Shown in pieces: positions 1 through 8,349 of a stretch of DNA of 64,000 nucleotides (position 1 is the first letter of the stretch; each line of letters begins with the position of its first letter). The DNA comes from Clostridia bacterium. Lineage in GTDB: Bacteria > Bacillota > Clostridia > Christensenellales > CAG-138. Below the pieces are notes generated by a model, which was not told the origin of the DNA, ran no database searches, and saw only the letters and a program-made list of their open reading frames with translations. The position numbers and the translations under genes were made by a program. Where the stretch lies: contig QKAN01000190.1 in NCBI GenBank assembly GCA_003246365.1, positions 1 to 64,000 on the forward strand, written 5' to 3'.

Positions 1-1192
1 CAATCGGCCAGATGACGTCGCCTGAGCACGTTTCAATCAACTTTCCATCTTCCATATGGAAAAACGGATTATCCTCAGCGACAATGATTTCCTGCAATAT
101 CATGTGTTCCAAATTTATTTGATCTAGTGACTTTGGCAGGATCAATCGTTTCATGGTGATTTCCGACGGACCCGGATACATTCCTGCGTCCGATGTCGGA
201 TTGAAGTATTCCAATATAAATTCCACACCTTCGGCAAACCGTAGATCGTTGATCTCCATCTCCCAATTTTTGATGCAATATCGATACCATCCTTCTTCGG
301 AATAAATGGTCACGTTATGATCCTGATCAAACGACCATCCCGGATATTGGGTCACATCCGTGCGGTCCTCGTCGGAAAACAACTTGGGAGACTGCTGTAC
401 TATCTGCCGTTCTTCCGTTTTTGTAAGCGCTCGAATCGGTAGTTCGTTCCACTCGGTTTCGCCGTTTGGTGCCCATGTGTTCGCATATTGCGACGGATAA
501 CAGATCGTGAACGGGCCGCTGTTTATATCCCCGCCTTTGTAGTTGAACTGTAAATTCTTTACTTCGATATATTGGGGCGGATCGCCCCAAAATACGATGC
601 GCCCACTGCCGTCGGCAGGGAAAATAATGCTGCCAAATGTTGTCGGTAAAAACAATCCGTCCGTCCCGCAGAACACCAGTGTTTTGATCCTACAGGCATC
701 CAATACGCCATACCACTCCGACTGCCCTAAATTCGGTACTAGTCGCGTGTTACGAGGGATAATCAGCGTATCGATGTCACAATCAAAAAAAGCATAGGGA
801 TTAATCTCTTCCAATGTTGTTGGCAGCGAGACAGATTTAAGGTGACTTAACCCTTCAAATGCGCCTCCTCCAATTGTTTTAACACCCTCCGTAATAATTA
901 TGGATTCCAACATTTCGCAGTCTGTGAATGCAACAGAACTAATTGCTTCAACTCCTTGCGGAATCGTCACCGATCTTGCATCGGATCGACAATTTTCAAC
1001 TGAATTTGTCGCAATTTCGATGGCGAAACCGTCTTCAATTCGATAATCTGGGTCGTCTACATAATAAGACAAGTTTTCGTCGCTTGCATCATCCTGTTCC
1101 TCTGCGTATGACGTATTCACTATACAGAAACTGAGCAAACAGTAAACTGCCAGAATGAAACAAATTTTCTTTTTATTGACCGGATGCTTCAT
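1..1192 (-). CDS. Secreted leucine-rich-repeat (BspA/LRR_5-like) protein, C-terminus cut by window edge
   Basis: The frame is open from an ATG at 1192 to the window edge, about 397 codons without a stop. AGGAG lies 8 nt upstream. Residues 1-27 form a signal peptide (basic start, hydrophobic core, cleavage probably after the NTSYA run). The next part shows LRR_5-type repeats such as VTIPQGVEAISSVAF and IIITEGVKTIGGGAF, where hydrophobic strands alternate with short turns. From about residue 200 the repeats weaken (FWGDPPQYIEV, EGWYRYCIKNW). Family knowledge: BspA-like LRR proteins are exported surface or secreted proteins of host-associated anaerobes, often adhesive. The Shine-Dalgarno overlaps the end of the upstream gene (stop at 1204), so the two are probably co-transcribed. 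The C-terminal anchor, if any, is outside the window. Confidence 0.8.
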   Translation of the reverse strand, partial: MKHPVNKKKICFILAVYCLLSFCIVNTSYAEEQDDASDENLSYYVDDPDYRIEDGFAIEIATNSVENCRSDARSVTIPQGVEAISSVAFTDCEMLESIIITEGVKTIGGGAFEGLSHLKSVSLPTTLEEINPYAFFDCDIDTLIIPRNTRLVPNLGQSEWYGVLDACRIKTLVFCGTDGLFLPTTFGSIIFPADGSGRIVFWGDPPQYIEVKNLQFNYKGGDINSGPFTICYPSQYANTWAPNGETEWNELPIRALTKTEERQIVQQSPKLFSDEDRTDVTQYPGWSFDQDHNVTIYSEEGWYRYCIKNWEMEINDLRFAEGVEFILEYFNPTSDAGMYPGPSEITMKRLILPKSLDQINLEHMILQEIIVAEDNPFFHMEDGKLIETCSGDVIWPI

Positions 1193-1203
1193 TTTCTTAA
1201 CTC

Positions 1204-2640
1204 CTATTTGGGTGGATTCAGTAAATATTCATAAATATCATCAGGGGTGAGCCTTGCTTTATCGTCTGGCCTGATAATCATAATAAGGTCATAGGTGCTT
1301 TTTATGGTATTTAGACCCCGAACAAATAGGCCTTCCTCTAATCCGTTAGGATTGTTTTCTTCCCACTGGCCTCTATCTAGCATCTGACCGTCGCCAGTAC
1401 AAAGGCCTATATGCCATTTATCATCTTCATAATTTAATAATCTACCAGCGTTATCGTATTCGGGAGACTCTTTCCAAATAACCATATCGCCAAATTGAGT
1501 CGTGGTTTGCCAATTATCGGGTACGCTGGGAATTCCCTTTTGATTATCCCGCGGAACAGTCGACTGTAATGTTCCACCTTGTTTCACGAAAGATTTTTGA
1601 TTTTTAAGTAGCATCAAATAGTAACTTTCACATGTTTCATGATCTGCTCCCAGTAATGGATTTTTATCTCCTTTTAAGGAATAGAAGCTGAAAACTTGCG
1701 TTGAGCAATCATCTCTATTGCCTGCTACTTGACTATAATTCAAGTAAAACGAGTCTCCATTTTTACGTCCGTTATTAACTAGCTCTCCAATCATATCAAC
1801 ATTTGCTGTCGGCTTCGGCGTGGGTGACGGTGTCGGCGACGGCGTTGGCATTGGCGTTGGCGACGGTGTTATCGACAATGGATCAAGTTCGATTGGTACT
1901 ACTTGCTGCGTCGACGTCGGCGTGGGCGAAGACGTAGTATCCTTCGACGCAAATAAACCAGCCACCCAATTTTTCAATGCATCCCAAGCGTTTGTTAAAA
2001 CATTGCCCTTTTCCGGTGTGGTTTCCGGCGCCGGACTTGCCGTCGGCGTTTCTCGTATCAGCGGGTTTTGCTGCGGAAGCGTCCTCGTTGGCACCGGAAC
2101 AGGCTGCGACGACTGCGGCGATATCCTATCCGTGATCGTTTTCAGTACATTCAGCCGATTCTCTAATTCTCCTCGTAATATATTTTTCTGTAAAGGGGGT
2201 AAAATTGACGCATCTCCGCTGGTTAGATTGATTCTATCGGCGGCGAGCCGGTTTGCGGCGTTCGCCAGCGTTGTCGCCTGTTGCAGGCTGAGATTTCGCG
2301 CATTTAATCCGCTTTGAATCTTGTTGAGCATGGCGAGCGTATCGAGCGGCGTAGAGGCGTTCAGCAGCGTCCATTGATCCTTCTCATCCAACCCGCTATA
2401 TCGCATTGTGGCCAGCTGCGCTTTTGTTCGCATAGAATCCCACTGATCAATCGGAAAATCGTCCGGTAGTTTATCAACTAGCGAGGCTTCTTTGCGCTGA
2501 ACAATGTTAAGCAAATTGGTTTTACTTGCGCCTGCGGATGCTTTTCCCGTAACGGTCGGTTGAAAGGATCGTTTATCTTCCTCTTCCAGCATCATCAAGC
2601 GTTTTTGGGTTAGCGATGTATTATTTAGTCTGTTTGCCAT
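1204..2640 (-). CDS. NlpC/P60-like (papain-fold) protein with Pro/Thr/Ser linker
   Basis: The protein has 478 residues when started at the ATG at 2640, which has GGAGG 10 nt upstream. An in-frame upstream ATG exists but has no ribosome site. Residues 1-200 are helical and polar with no recognised domain. Residues 200-305 are rich in Pro, Thr and Ser, including SPTPSPTPSPTP repeats. The last 170 residues resemble an NlpC/P60 cysteine peptidase: DDCSTQV supplies the candidate nucleophile Cys, FGDMVIWKE matches the conserved GD strand, and DKWHIGLCTGDGQMLD supplies the candidate His. No signal peptide or membrane segment is visible, which is odd for a cell-wall hydrolase and leaves its location open. 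It sits upstream of the LRR gene in the same transcript. The fold is inferred from motif spacing; the substrate is unknown. Confidence 0.65.
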   Translation of the reverse strand: MANRLNNTSLTQKRLMMLEEEDKRSFQPTVTGKASAGASKTNLLNIVQRKEASLVDKLPDDFPIDQWDSMRTKAQLATMRYSGLDEKDQWTLLNASTPLDTLAMLNKIQSGLNARNLSLQQATTLANAANRLAADRINLTSGDASILPPLQKNILRGELENRLNVLKTITDRISPQSSQPVPVPTRTLPQQNPLIRETPTASPAPETTPEKGNVLTNAWDALKNWVAGLFASKDTTSSPTPTSTQQVVPIELDPLSITPSPTPMPTPSPTPSPTPKPTANVDMIGELVNNGRKNGDSFYLNYSQVAGNRDDCSTQVFSFYSLKGDKNPLLGADHETCESYYLMLLKNQKSFVKQGGTLQSTVPRDNQKGIPSVPDNWQTTTQFGDMVIWKESPEYDNAGRLLNYEDDKWHIGLCTGDGQMLDRGQWEENNPNGLEEGLFVRGLNTIKSTYDLIMIIRPDDKARLTPDDIYEYLLNPPK

Positions 2641-2777
2641 ACAAAATCCTCCAACATATTTTAAGTTGAGGATAACGTATGCGCGAAATAGAAAATTATC
2701 GGAAAACAAGGCGTCTGATTTATCGGAATGAAAAAGAGAAAGAAGACAGATTCGCGCCATCAAACGCCAACGAGACC

Positions 2778-2806
2778 ATTATACCGAACGAACGTTTGAA
2801 TTGCAC
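2778..2806 (-). promoter_or_regulatory. Candidate promoter of the NlpC-like/LRR operon
   Basis: On the minus strand a perfect TATAAT (2783-2778) is preceded at 17 nt by GTGCAA, a weak -35. It lies about 140 nt upstream of the start at 2640. Confidence 0.45.
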
Positions 2807-2822
2807 GTGGAGAAATTGTGAA

Positions 2823-2856
2823 AAAACAGCGCGGATTGCTCCGCGCTGCGTTTTTC
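2823..2856. terminator. Bidirectional intrinsic terminator
   Basis: The stem CAGCGCGGA/TCCGCGCTG has a 4-nt loop. An A-run lies on its left and a T-run on its right, so it can stop the MFS gene on the minus strand. Confidence 0.8.
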
Positions 2857-2867
2857 TTTTGTGTTTC

Positions 2868-4055
2868 TTATGCTTCCTGCGTTTTTGTTATGCCAAATCC
2901 TGTTTTCCGGTTGCACACGATAATGGTCATATACAGCAGCGCGATGCACGCCAGCAAAAAGTATGGCAACCCCGCAAACCCGACGAGCTGCCCGACCCAG
3001 CCGACGACCGGCGGCATCAGCGTTGCGCCGACATATGCCGAAGCCATCTGCAAGCCAATGATCGCCTGCGAAAAATCTTTTCCAAACCGCTGTGGCGTGA
3101 TGTGGATTAAATTCGGAAACACCGGCGCGCAGCCGAGTCCGAAGAGAAGCAGCCCGGCAAGCGAAAACTGCTGCGGCAGCGGCAGCGCAAGCAGCAGCGC
3201 GCCAAACACGGAAACGATCAATCCGGTGTTGATCAGCACACGTTCCTTCACGCGCATGGCAAGCAAACCCGAAACGACGCGTCCACCCATGATACCGAAG
3301 AAAAACAGCGAACCCCAGCTCGCGGCGACGCTCGCCTCCACGCCTCGAACGGTAACGAAATAGGTTGCCGCCCAGAGTCCGACTGAGGCCTCCGCCGCGC
3401 AATAGAAAAAGAACGAGAGCACGGCAAATATCGCACCGCGTTTCTTAATTGCCGCGCGGTTGTCGATTTCGATCTGATCGCCCAGCAATTCGTCCGGCTT
3501 GGCATGGGAAACCTTGCCCCATAGCGGCAGAGATAGAAACATCACAAGCGCAAGGGACAATTGAATGATCGAAACAAACCGGTAGCCGCCGTGCCAGTTT
3601 CCGTTTTGTTTGAGAAAGTGGGACATGATCAGCGGACTGACCGTTGCGCCGACACCCCAGAAGCTATGCAAAAAGCTCATGTGGCTCGCTTTGTAATGCA
3701 GCGCGACATAGTTGTTCAGCGCCGCGTCGATTGCGCCGCCGCCAAGGCCGAGCGGAACCGCGAGCAGCAGCAGCATAACAAAGCTATGCGTAAACGAAAT
3801 CCCCAACAGTGCGCTGCCCGTCAGCAGAACGCAGGCGGCAGTCACGCCGCCCGTGCCGAACCGCCGGATCACGCGGACGGAAACAAGGCTGGAAATCACC
3901 GTGCCGAATGTTATTCCAACGGAGACCAACCCCGCAAAGGACACGGAAACACCAAGCTGTGTGTATGCGACCGGCCAGGCCGCGCCGAGCATGGAGTCCG
4001 GCAGGCCGAGGCTGATGAACGCAAGATAGATAATAATCAATAATATCGTTGCCAT
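2868..4055 (-). CDS. Major facilitator superfamily transporter
   Basis: The 395-residue protein has about 12 hydrophobic segments and the layout of the FucP/YbjJ-like MFS subgroup. The first helix carries LGLPDSMLGAAWP. The loop between helices 2 and 3 is VSVRVIRRFGTGGV, a divergent form of the MFS-A motif. The C-terminal half contains GCAPVFPNLIHITPQRFG, typical of sugar- or small-solute MFS carriers. The substrate cannot be read from sequence. The ATG at 4055 has no Shine-Dalgarno, but a TAGAAT box ends 6 nt before it, which suggests a leaderless mRNA. It is divergent from the TVP38 gene with 213 bp between the starts. Confidence 0.85.
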   Translation of the reverse strand: MATILLIIIYLAFISLGLPDSMLGAAWPVAYTQLGVSVSFAGLVSVGITFGTVISSLVSVRVIRRFGTGGVTAACVLLTGSALLGISFTHSFVMLLLLAVPLGLGGGAIDAALNNYVALHYKASHMSFLHSFWGVGATVSPLIMSHFLKQNGNWHGGYRFVSIIQLSLALVMFLSLPLWGKVSHAKPDELLGDQIEIDNRAAIKKRGAIFAVLSFFFYCAAEASVGLWAATYFVTVRGVEASVAASWGSLFFFGIMGGRVVSGLLAMRVKERVLINTGLIVSVFGALLLALPLPQQFSLAGLLLFGLGCAPVFPNLIHITPQRFGKDFSQAIIGLQMASAYVGATLMPPVVGWVGQLVGFAGLPYFLLACIALLYMTIIVCNRKTGFGITKTQEA

Positions 4056-4061
4056 GCGCGT

Positions 4062-4090
4062 ATTCTATCGGGTTTTTGCGCGCTTGAAAA
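4062..4090 (-). promoter_or_regulatory. Promoter of MFS gene, apparently leaderless
   Basis: Minus strand: TTTTCA-N17-TAGAAT, with the -10 box 6 nt from the ATG at 4055. Transcription would begin at or next to the start codon. No Shine-Dalgarno is present. Confidence 0.5.
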
Positions 4091-4256
4091 GAGAATTTTT
4101 CGCCGCCGATACGATTTTGCGCAAAGCTGGCGGTATCGTTTTATCCGGCGTGTTTTTTCAGTTCGTTCAGTCGATTTTTGCGTATATCGCAGCACTCTTT
4201 ATCCCGTTTCACAAAAATGTTGCCGGACGCGCATGGTTTTTTCTATATGCGTAAGC

Positions 4257-4262
4257 TATACT
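4257..4262 (+). promoter_or_regulatory. -10 box of TVP38 gene, apparently leaderless
   Basis: TATACT ends 6 nt before the ATG at 4269. No good -35 is visible at 16-18 nt and there is no Shine-Dalgarno. Confidence 0.35.
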
Positions 4263-4268
4263 CATTGC

Positions 4269-5060
4269 ATGCAAACAACATCGTCCTCCTCAAACAAATC
4301 CACCGCCACGCGCGGACAAAAAATTGCAGCCGCCGTATCGGTCGCGCTGTTTATTGTCGTCATGATATTGCTTGCCGTGTTCGTAGGCGGGCCGATCATC
4401 AAAACGCTCGGCGATCCGGCCACGTTTCGCGAATGGGTAGATGCGCGCGGCGTCTGGGGACAGGTTCTGTTCGTAGGCGTCATCATCTTGCAGGTCGTCA
4501 TCGCCTTTATCCCCGCTGAACCACTGGAGATTGCCGCGGGATATGCGTTCGGTGCGGTGTGGGGAGGCGTGCTCGACTGGATCGGGCTGGTGATCGGCAC
4601 AACGATCGTTTTTCTGTTTGTCCGGAAGATCGGGGTAAAAGCGGTAGAGGTATTCTTTCCGCGCGAGAAAATCGATTCGGTTAAATATCTCAACAACGAA
4701 AAAGCGCTCAACGCCACCGCGTTTTTCTTGTTCTTAATCCCCGGCACGCCGAAGGACCTTTTGACCTATGTCGCGGGGCTGACAAAAATTCGTCTGCTGC
4801 CCTGGATTTTGCTGACCAGCATCGCGCGGATTCCGTCCATCGTTACCTCAACCATCAGCGGAAACGCACTGGGGTTGGAAAAATACGGTCTCGCGATCAT
4901 TGTGTTTGCCGCAACTGCGCTTGTCTCCGGCATTGGTATCCTGCTTTACCAAAGATCGCAGCGTCGCCGTGCGCTCCGCGAAGCGGGCGCGGCGCTTGCG
5001 GCGCAACCGCTTTCGGAATTTCCGTTGGAATCCTCCGCGCCGGAGGATTTGCCAAAGTAA
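4269..5060 (+). CDS. TVP38/TMEM64 (DedA-like) membrane protein
   Basis: The protein has 263 residues from the ATG at 4269 (an upstream ATG at 4233 would add 12 residues). A Ser/Thr-rich cytosolic start is followed by a first membrane helix (about 20-45). The SNARE-associated/VTT core follows: FIPAEPLEIAAGYAFGAVWG with its conserved re-entrant glycine/proline pattern, then the amphipathic FLFLIPGTPKDLLTYVAGLTK segment and further membrane helices. The last 40 residues are polar. Members of this superfamily are implicated in lipid scrambling or transport; the exact role here is inferred. Transcription is divergent from the MFS transporter, and both starts lack ribosome sites. Confidence 0.85.
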   Translation: MQTTSSSSNKSTATRGQKIAAAVSVALFIVVMILLAVFVGGPIIKTLGDPATFREWVDARGVWGQVLFVGVIILQVVIAFIPAEPLEIAAGYAFGAVWGGVLDWIGLVIGTTIVFLFVRKIGVKAVEVFFPREKIDSVKYLNNEKALNATAFFLFLIPGTPKDLLTYVAGLTKIRLLPWILLTSIARIPSIVTSTISGNALGLEKYGLAIIVFAATALVSGIGILLYQRSQRRRALREAGAALAAQPLSEFPLESSAPEDLPK

Positions 5061-5089
5061 TAGGCCCGCTACGAAACGCGTTGAATTTG

Positions 5090-5111
5090 TCCCGCTTTTG
5101 CGGGATTTTTC
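5090..5111 (+). terminator. Short intrinsic terminator after TVP38 gene
   Basis: CCCGC-tttt-GCGGG followed by ATTTTTC, 30 nt after the stop codon. Confidence 0.6.
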
Positions 5112-5326
5112 ATGTCTGTATATTACATCCCGTTTTTTACAAAACCGGATTTTGCATGATTGTCACGAACTGGCCGTCGTTTTACAGCCAGCGCAACTCT
5201 GTTGTTAACTGAATCCTGTTCGATTTCATTTTGCAGCGAACGCCTTTTTTCCATGCAACGCGGCGTAAAATATTTCTTGCTCAAGTTGTATAGATATGCT
5301 GCTCTTTTTGGTGCATATTCATAAGT

Positions 5327-5435
5327 CTATCCACACCATCCACATAGTTATCCACAATTTTTGGCGTTATTTTACGCGGTTTTGATCGGTTTTCCACACT
5401 TTCCTCTTTGAATATGAAGCGATGAATGTGGAAAA
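5327..5435. promoter_or_regulatory. DnaA-box cluster outside oriC (tsaD side)
   Basis: The boxes are CTATCCACA (5327), CCATCCACA (5336), a perfect TTATCCACA (5348-5356), TTTTCCACA (5390) and the reverse-strand TGTGGAAAA (5427-5435). The cluster lies about 34 kb from dnaA. Its function is inferred: DnaA titration or regulation of initiation. Confidence 0.6.
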
Positions 5436-5732
5436 AAATTGTAAGAATGAATCACAAAACAAGCAGTTAATATGCAAATATGGCGAAACTATGTCGTTTC
5501 ATTTTTGCAGGCGTCGTATTCAAATCAACTGAAATCATACTTTTGACCGATCCGTTTTCAGCCGCGCGAGTCATCGATTTTTTACGTTTCAAGCGCAATC
5601 GGCAAGCGCGTAATTTTTCTGATTTTACGCGCCTGTTACGTTAAATCTTCCTAACTGATTCTACAACAGAGAATAATCGCTTTCTTCGTCGTTTCTATCC
5701 ATAGTTTCAAAAATCACCCGCTTGCTGCAAAA

Positions 5733-5760
5733 TAAAAAACACGCGGTTTTTCGCCGCGCG
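5733..5760 (-). terminator. Terminator of tsaD operon
   Basis: Minus strand: a CGCGG/CCGCG stem with an A-rich loop, followed by TGTTTTTTATTTT. Confidence 0.7.
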
Positions 5761-5793
5761 TTCGCAAGTCTCTTTTTATATTCCGTTGGTGCG

Positions 5794-6885
5794 TTATGCG
5801 CCGCGCATCCACTCGTCAATCGCTAGATACGGCACGGCGTTGAGCGAAAGATCGTCCGTCTGTCCGCGCATGAGTTTATCGTATGCCGCGCTGCCGACCA
5901 TCGCCGCGTTGTCGGTGCAATAGGCAAAGTCCGGGCAGAAAAATTCGATACCCGCTTTCTTCGCGCGCGATTCCATCGCCTCCCGCAACGCGCGGTTTGC
6001 CGAAACGCCGCCGGCAAGCGCGAGGCGTTTGCCCGCATCTCCTGTTTGCGCCTTCGCCGCACGAACAGCTTTATCCGCAAGAATCGATACGATCGTATGC
6101 TGAAAGGATGCGGCAAGATCCGCACGGTTGAGTTCTTCTCCGGCCTGCGCCGCATTATGCATGCGGTTGACCACAGCGGTTTTAATGCCGGAAAAACTAA
6201 AATCGAATCCTTCGCCTTCGTTAAACGCGGAGTGGAACCGATACTTTTTCGGGTCGCCCTCCAGCGCAAGCCGCTCCAGGTTCGGCCCGCCGGGATACGG
6301 CAGTCCAAGCGCGCGGGCAACTTTATCGAACGCTTCGCCCGCCGCGTCGTCACGTGTGCGCCCGAGCAGACGATAGGTGCTGTCGTCTTCTACAACGATG
6401 ATATGGCTGTGTCCGCCGGACGCAACTAGACAAGTAAACGGCGGTTTTAATTCCGGATAGCTCAGGTAGTTTGCCGCGATATGCGCGGCGATGTGATGCA
6501 CACCCAGAAACGGAAGTCCGGCGGCATACGCAAGACCTTTTGCATAGTTTAAGCCGACGAGCAACGCGCCGACCAAACCCGGTCCGCTGGTGACCGCAAC
6601 CGCATCCAGATCGGACAAGGCAAGCCCTGCTTCGTCCAGCGCGCGGCGTACCACCGCGCCGATTTTCTGCACATGGCTGCGGGATGCAATTTCCGGCACG
6701 ACGCCGCCGTAGGGAACATGCAGCGGAATCTGCGTATGGACGACGTTGGACAAAACCTTCCGCCCGTTTTCTATGATGGCGGCGGCTGTTTCGTCGCAGG
6801 AGGTTTCAATTGCGAGAATGCGCACGCACGATTTTTTCCGAAGTTCTTCCATCTTTTTTTGTGTGGCGTGCTGATATTGCGTCAT
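5794..6885 (-). CDS. tsaD: tRNA N6-threonylcarbamoyladenosine transferase TsaD
   Basis: TsaD transfers threonylcarbamoyl from TsaC-made threonylcarbamoyl-AMP to A37 of ANN-decoding tRNAs, together with TsaB and TsaE, in the cytosol. The 363-residue protein has the ASKHA core: ILAIETSCDETAAAI (about 24-38), the metal-binding HHIAAH (about 135-140), SGGHSHI, and SFSGIKTAV. The C-terminal LAGGVSANRALR and CTDNAAM motifs are intact. The length is a little above the usual 335-345 because of a basic N-terminal extension of about 20 residues. The start at 6885 has AAGGA 9 nt upstream. It lies 57 nt downstream of the DUF1461 gene and is probably co-transcribed. tsaB and tsaE are not in the window. 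Confidence 0.96.
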   Translation of the reverse strand: MTQYQHATQKKMEELRKKSCVRILAIETSCDETAAAIIENGRKVLSNVVHTQIPLHVPYGGVVPEIASRSHVQKIGAVVRRALDEAGLALSDLDAVAVTSGPGLVGALLVGLNYAKGLAYAAGLPFLGVHHIAAHIAANYLSYPELKPPFTCLVASGGHSHIIVVEDDSTYRLLGRTRDDAAGEAFDKVARALGLPYPGGPNLERLALEGDPKKYRFHSAFNEGEGFDFSFSGIKTAVVNRMHNAAQAGEELNRADLAASFQHTIVSILADKAVRAAKAQTGDAGKRLALAGGVSANRALREAMESRAKKAGIEFFCPDFAYCTDNAAMVGSAAYDKLMRGQTDDLSLNAVPYLAIDEWMRGA

Positions 6886-6942
6886 GGTTTGATCCTTGCT
6901 TGCATTACTAGGAATTTTTCACTGAGAAGTTCCGTTTTCGAA

Positions 6943-8073
6943 TCAATCGTCCAAAAATCCGGTTTCGTCGTGAATGTTCTCTTTTTTCTTTCTTGAACCG
7001 GTAGTTCTGGCAGCAGGCTCCGCCTGCGCGCTCCGCTTTTGCGGCGCAGCTTTCGTCGTCTTTGTTCTCGGCGCCTGTCCCGTGCGCGCGGATTTTTGCG
7101 CATCTGCGGCGGAAGCTTGCGCCGCTGCTTTTTTCCTTGCTCGCTTTTCTTCGCGCAATCGTTCCTGTTCCTCTTGCTCCGCGGCCGCTTCCGCTTCCAC
7201 CTGGCGGCGTGCCTTGGCGGCGGCGATGCGCGCGCGCTTTTCGGCAAGGCGTTTTTCTTCTTCGAGCGTGCGCTTTGCTTCTTCCAAAGAACGCTTCGCG
7301 TCATCTCTGGCTTTTTTGCGGGATGCAGCGGCGTCAAGGCGCGCTTTTTTCCGCACGAACGCAACCGCGCGGCGGCGTTTGTAACTGTCCGAAGAAATCA
7401 CCAGCGCAAAAATGCAAAGAACGATCAGCGCAAGGATTACCGCACCGGCATAAAGGCCGACACGGGCAATAATATCCGCAAAGATATCTTCGGGCAGCAT
7501 GTTGATCATGCGGCTTTGCGTTCCGTCAAACAGCCAAAGATCGTTCCAGAACAGCATTTCATGGAAAAACGTCCAGAAATTTGAAAAGTCAAGCGCAGCC
7601 CAGGTGCCCAAAAAACCAAAGATCAGAAGAAACACAAACGAACCGGAAAGATATCCCTGCGCGAGATATTGCGGCGCCATGCGAAAATGAATGACCGCGG
7701 CAAACAAAAACAGGATGAGCATAACCAAAACGCCAACGTCCCGATAGGACGCGATGGTCATATAAATCTGCCGCACATCGCTCATGTGTTCGGCTTCCTG
7801 CGGATAGTCAAACATCTGCGTCTTTTCTCCGTCGATCGTTACCTCGACATTGATATCGTCCGCATCGCCTTCCATATAGTCTACAAGACGGTTGTAGGAA
7901 TTGACGAGGTCGCTGTTGGAAATGCCCATCTTGGAGCTGATCGCAAGTTTGGTGAACTCGTTGTTGATGAATGTTTCATCGTTGATCACGAGCCCGATAG
8001 ACGTAAACACCAAAATCAAAATCAGCAGAATTGAGGCGAGCGTTGCCATACCGACGGACAAGAATTTTCTCAT
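6943..8073 (-). CDS. TIGR01906/DUF1461 integral membrane protein with long basic coiled-coil tail
   Basis: The protein has 376 residues. An N-terminal membrane helix (8-32) precedes an extracytoplasmic segment. Three further helices lie at about 112-130, 142-162 and 208-232. The family signature FFHEMLFWNDLWLFDGTQSRMINMLPEDIF is recognisable between helices 3 and 4 in full. After residue 235 the protein becomes a 140-residue Lys/Arg/Ala/Glu-rich helix (EEAKRTLEEEKRLAEKRARI) and then a basic tail that ends ETGFLDD. Typical family members of about 200-230 residues lack this tail, so it could bind RNA or DNA or a cytosolic partner; that is inference. The family has no assigned biochemical function. 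AAGGAG lies 11 nt upstream. It is first in a two-gene unit with tsaD. Confidence 0.85.
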   Translation of the reverse strand: MRKFLSVGMATLASILLILILVFTSIGLVINDETFINNEFTKLAISSKMGISNSDLVNSYNRLVDYMEGDADDINVEVTIDGEKTQMFDYPQEAEHMSDVRQIYMTIASYRDVGVLVMLILFLFAAVIHFRMAPQYLAQGYLSGSFVFLLIFGFLGTWAALDFSNFWTFFHEMLFWNDLWLFDGTQSRMINMLPEDIFADIIARVGLYAGAVILALIVLCIFALVISSDSYKRRRAVAFVRKKARLDAAASRKKARDDAKRSLEEAKRTLEEEKRLAEKRARIAAAKARRQVEAEAAAEQEEQERLREEKRARKKAAAQASAADAQKSARTGQAPRTKTTKAAPQKRSAQAEPAARTTGSRKKKENIHDETGFLDD

Positions 8074-8157
8074 GTTCGCATTGTCTCCTTCTACGGTAAA
8101 GATCTATAACAATCTTGTTGAATACCATGTTTAGATGCGCGCTCTACGCGCAGCGTT

Positions 8158-8187
8158 ATTATAGCACAGCGGACTAACAGATGTGGA
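8158..8187 (-). promoter_or_regulatory. Promoter of DUF1461-tsaD operon
   Basis: Minus strand: TCCACA-N18-TATAAT with an extended -10 (TGC just before TATAAT). It leaves a leader of about 75 nt. Confidence 0.6.
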
Positions 8188-8349
8188 AAAATGCGCAAGT
8201 CTTCGCAGAATCTCCCAATTATCGGCAAAAACATGCTTGCCGTGAGGATTATATCACACCATAACGAGAAGGAACAGCCGCACAAGCCGCTCTGGCTGCT
8301 TTTTTCGGGACACAACAAAAACCGAAATGCTTGCCAGAGCACGCGATCC

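Larger units (their letters stand above)
5112..5793. other. Long AT-rich intergenic region between TVP38 and tsaD
   Basis: No coding frame is credible here. The region holds a DnaA-box cluster (5327-5435), an inverted repeat GCGCGTAA/TTACGCGC (5606-5632, 11-nt loop) and the tsaD terminator (5733-5760). The rest shows no recognisable signal. Confidence 0.7.

Noticed and set aside
1810..1875. Possible CRISPR-like or tandem DNA repeat
   Set aside because: Short GGCGTTGGCGACGG-like units encode SPTP repeats in frame; there are no spacers.
1820..2317. Gly/Val/Asp-repeat frame on the plus strand
   Set aside because: It is the complement of the Pro/Thr/Ser linker of the NlpC-like gene; the repeat is a by-product.
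8274..8305. Terminator-like hairpin CAGCC/GGCTG with T-run on the plus strand
   Set aside because: No gene or promoter reads into it on the plus strand; a small RNA is possible but nothing supports one.
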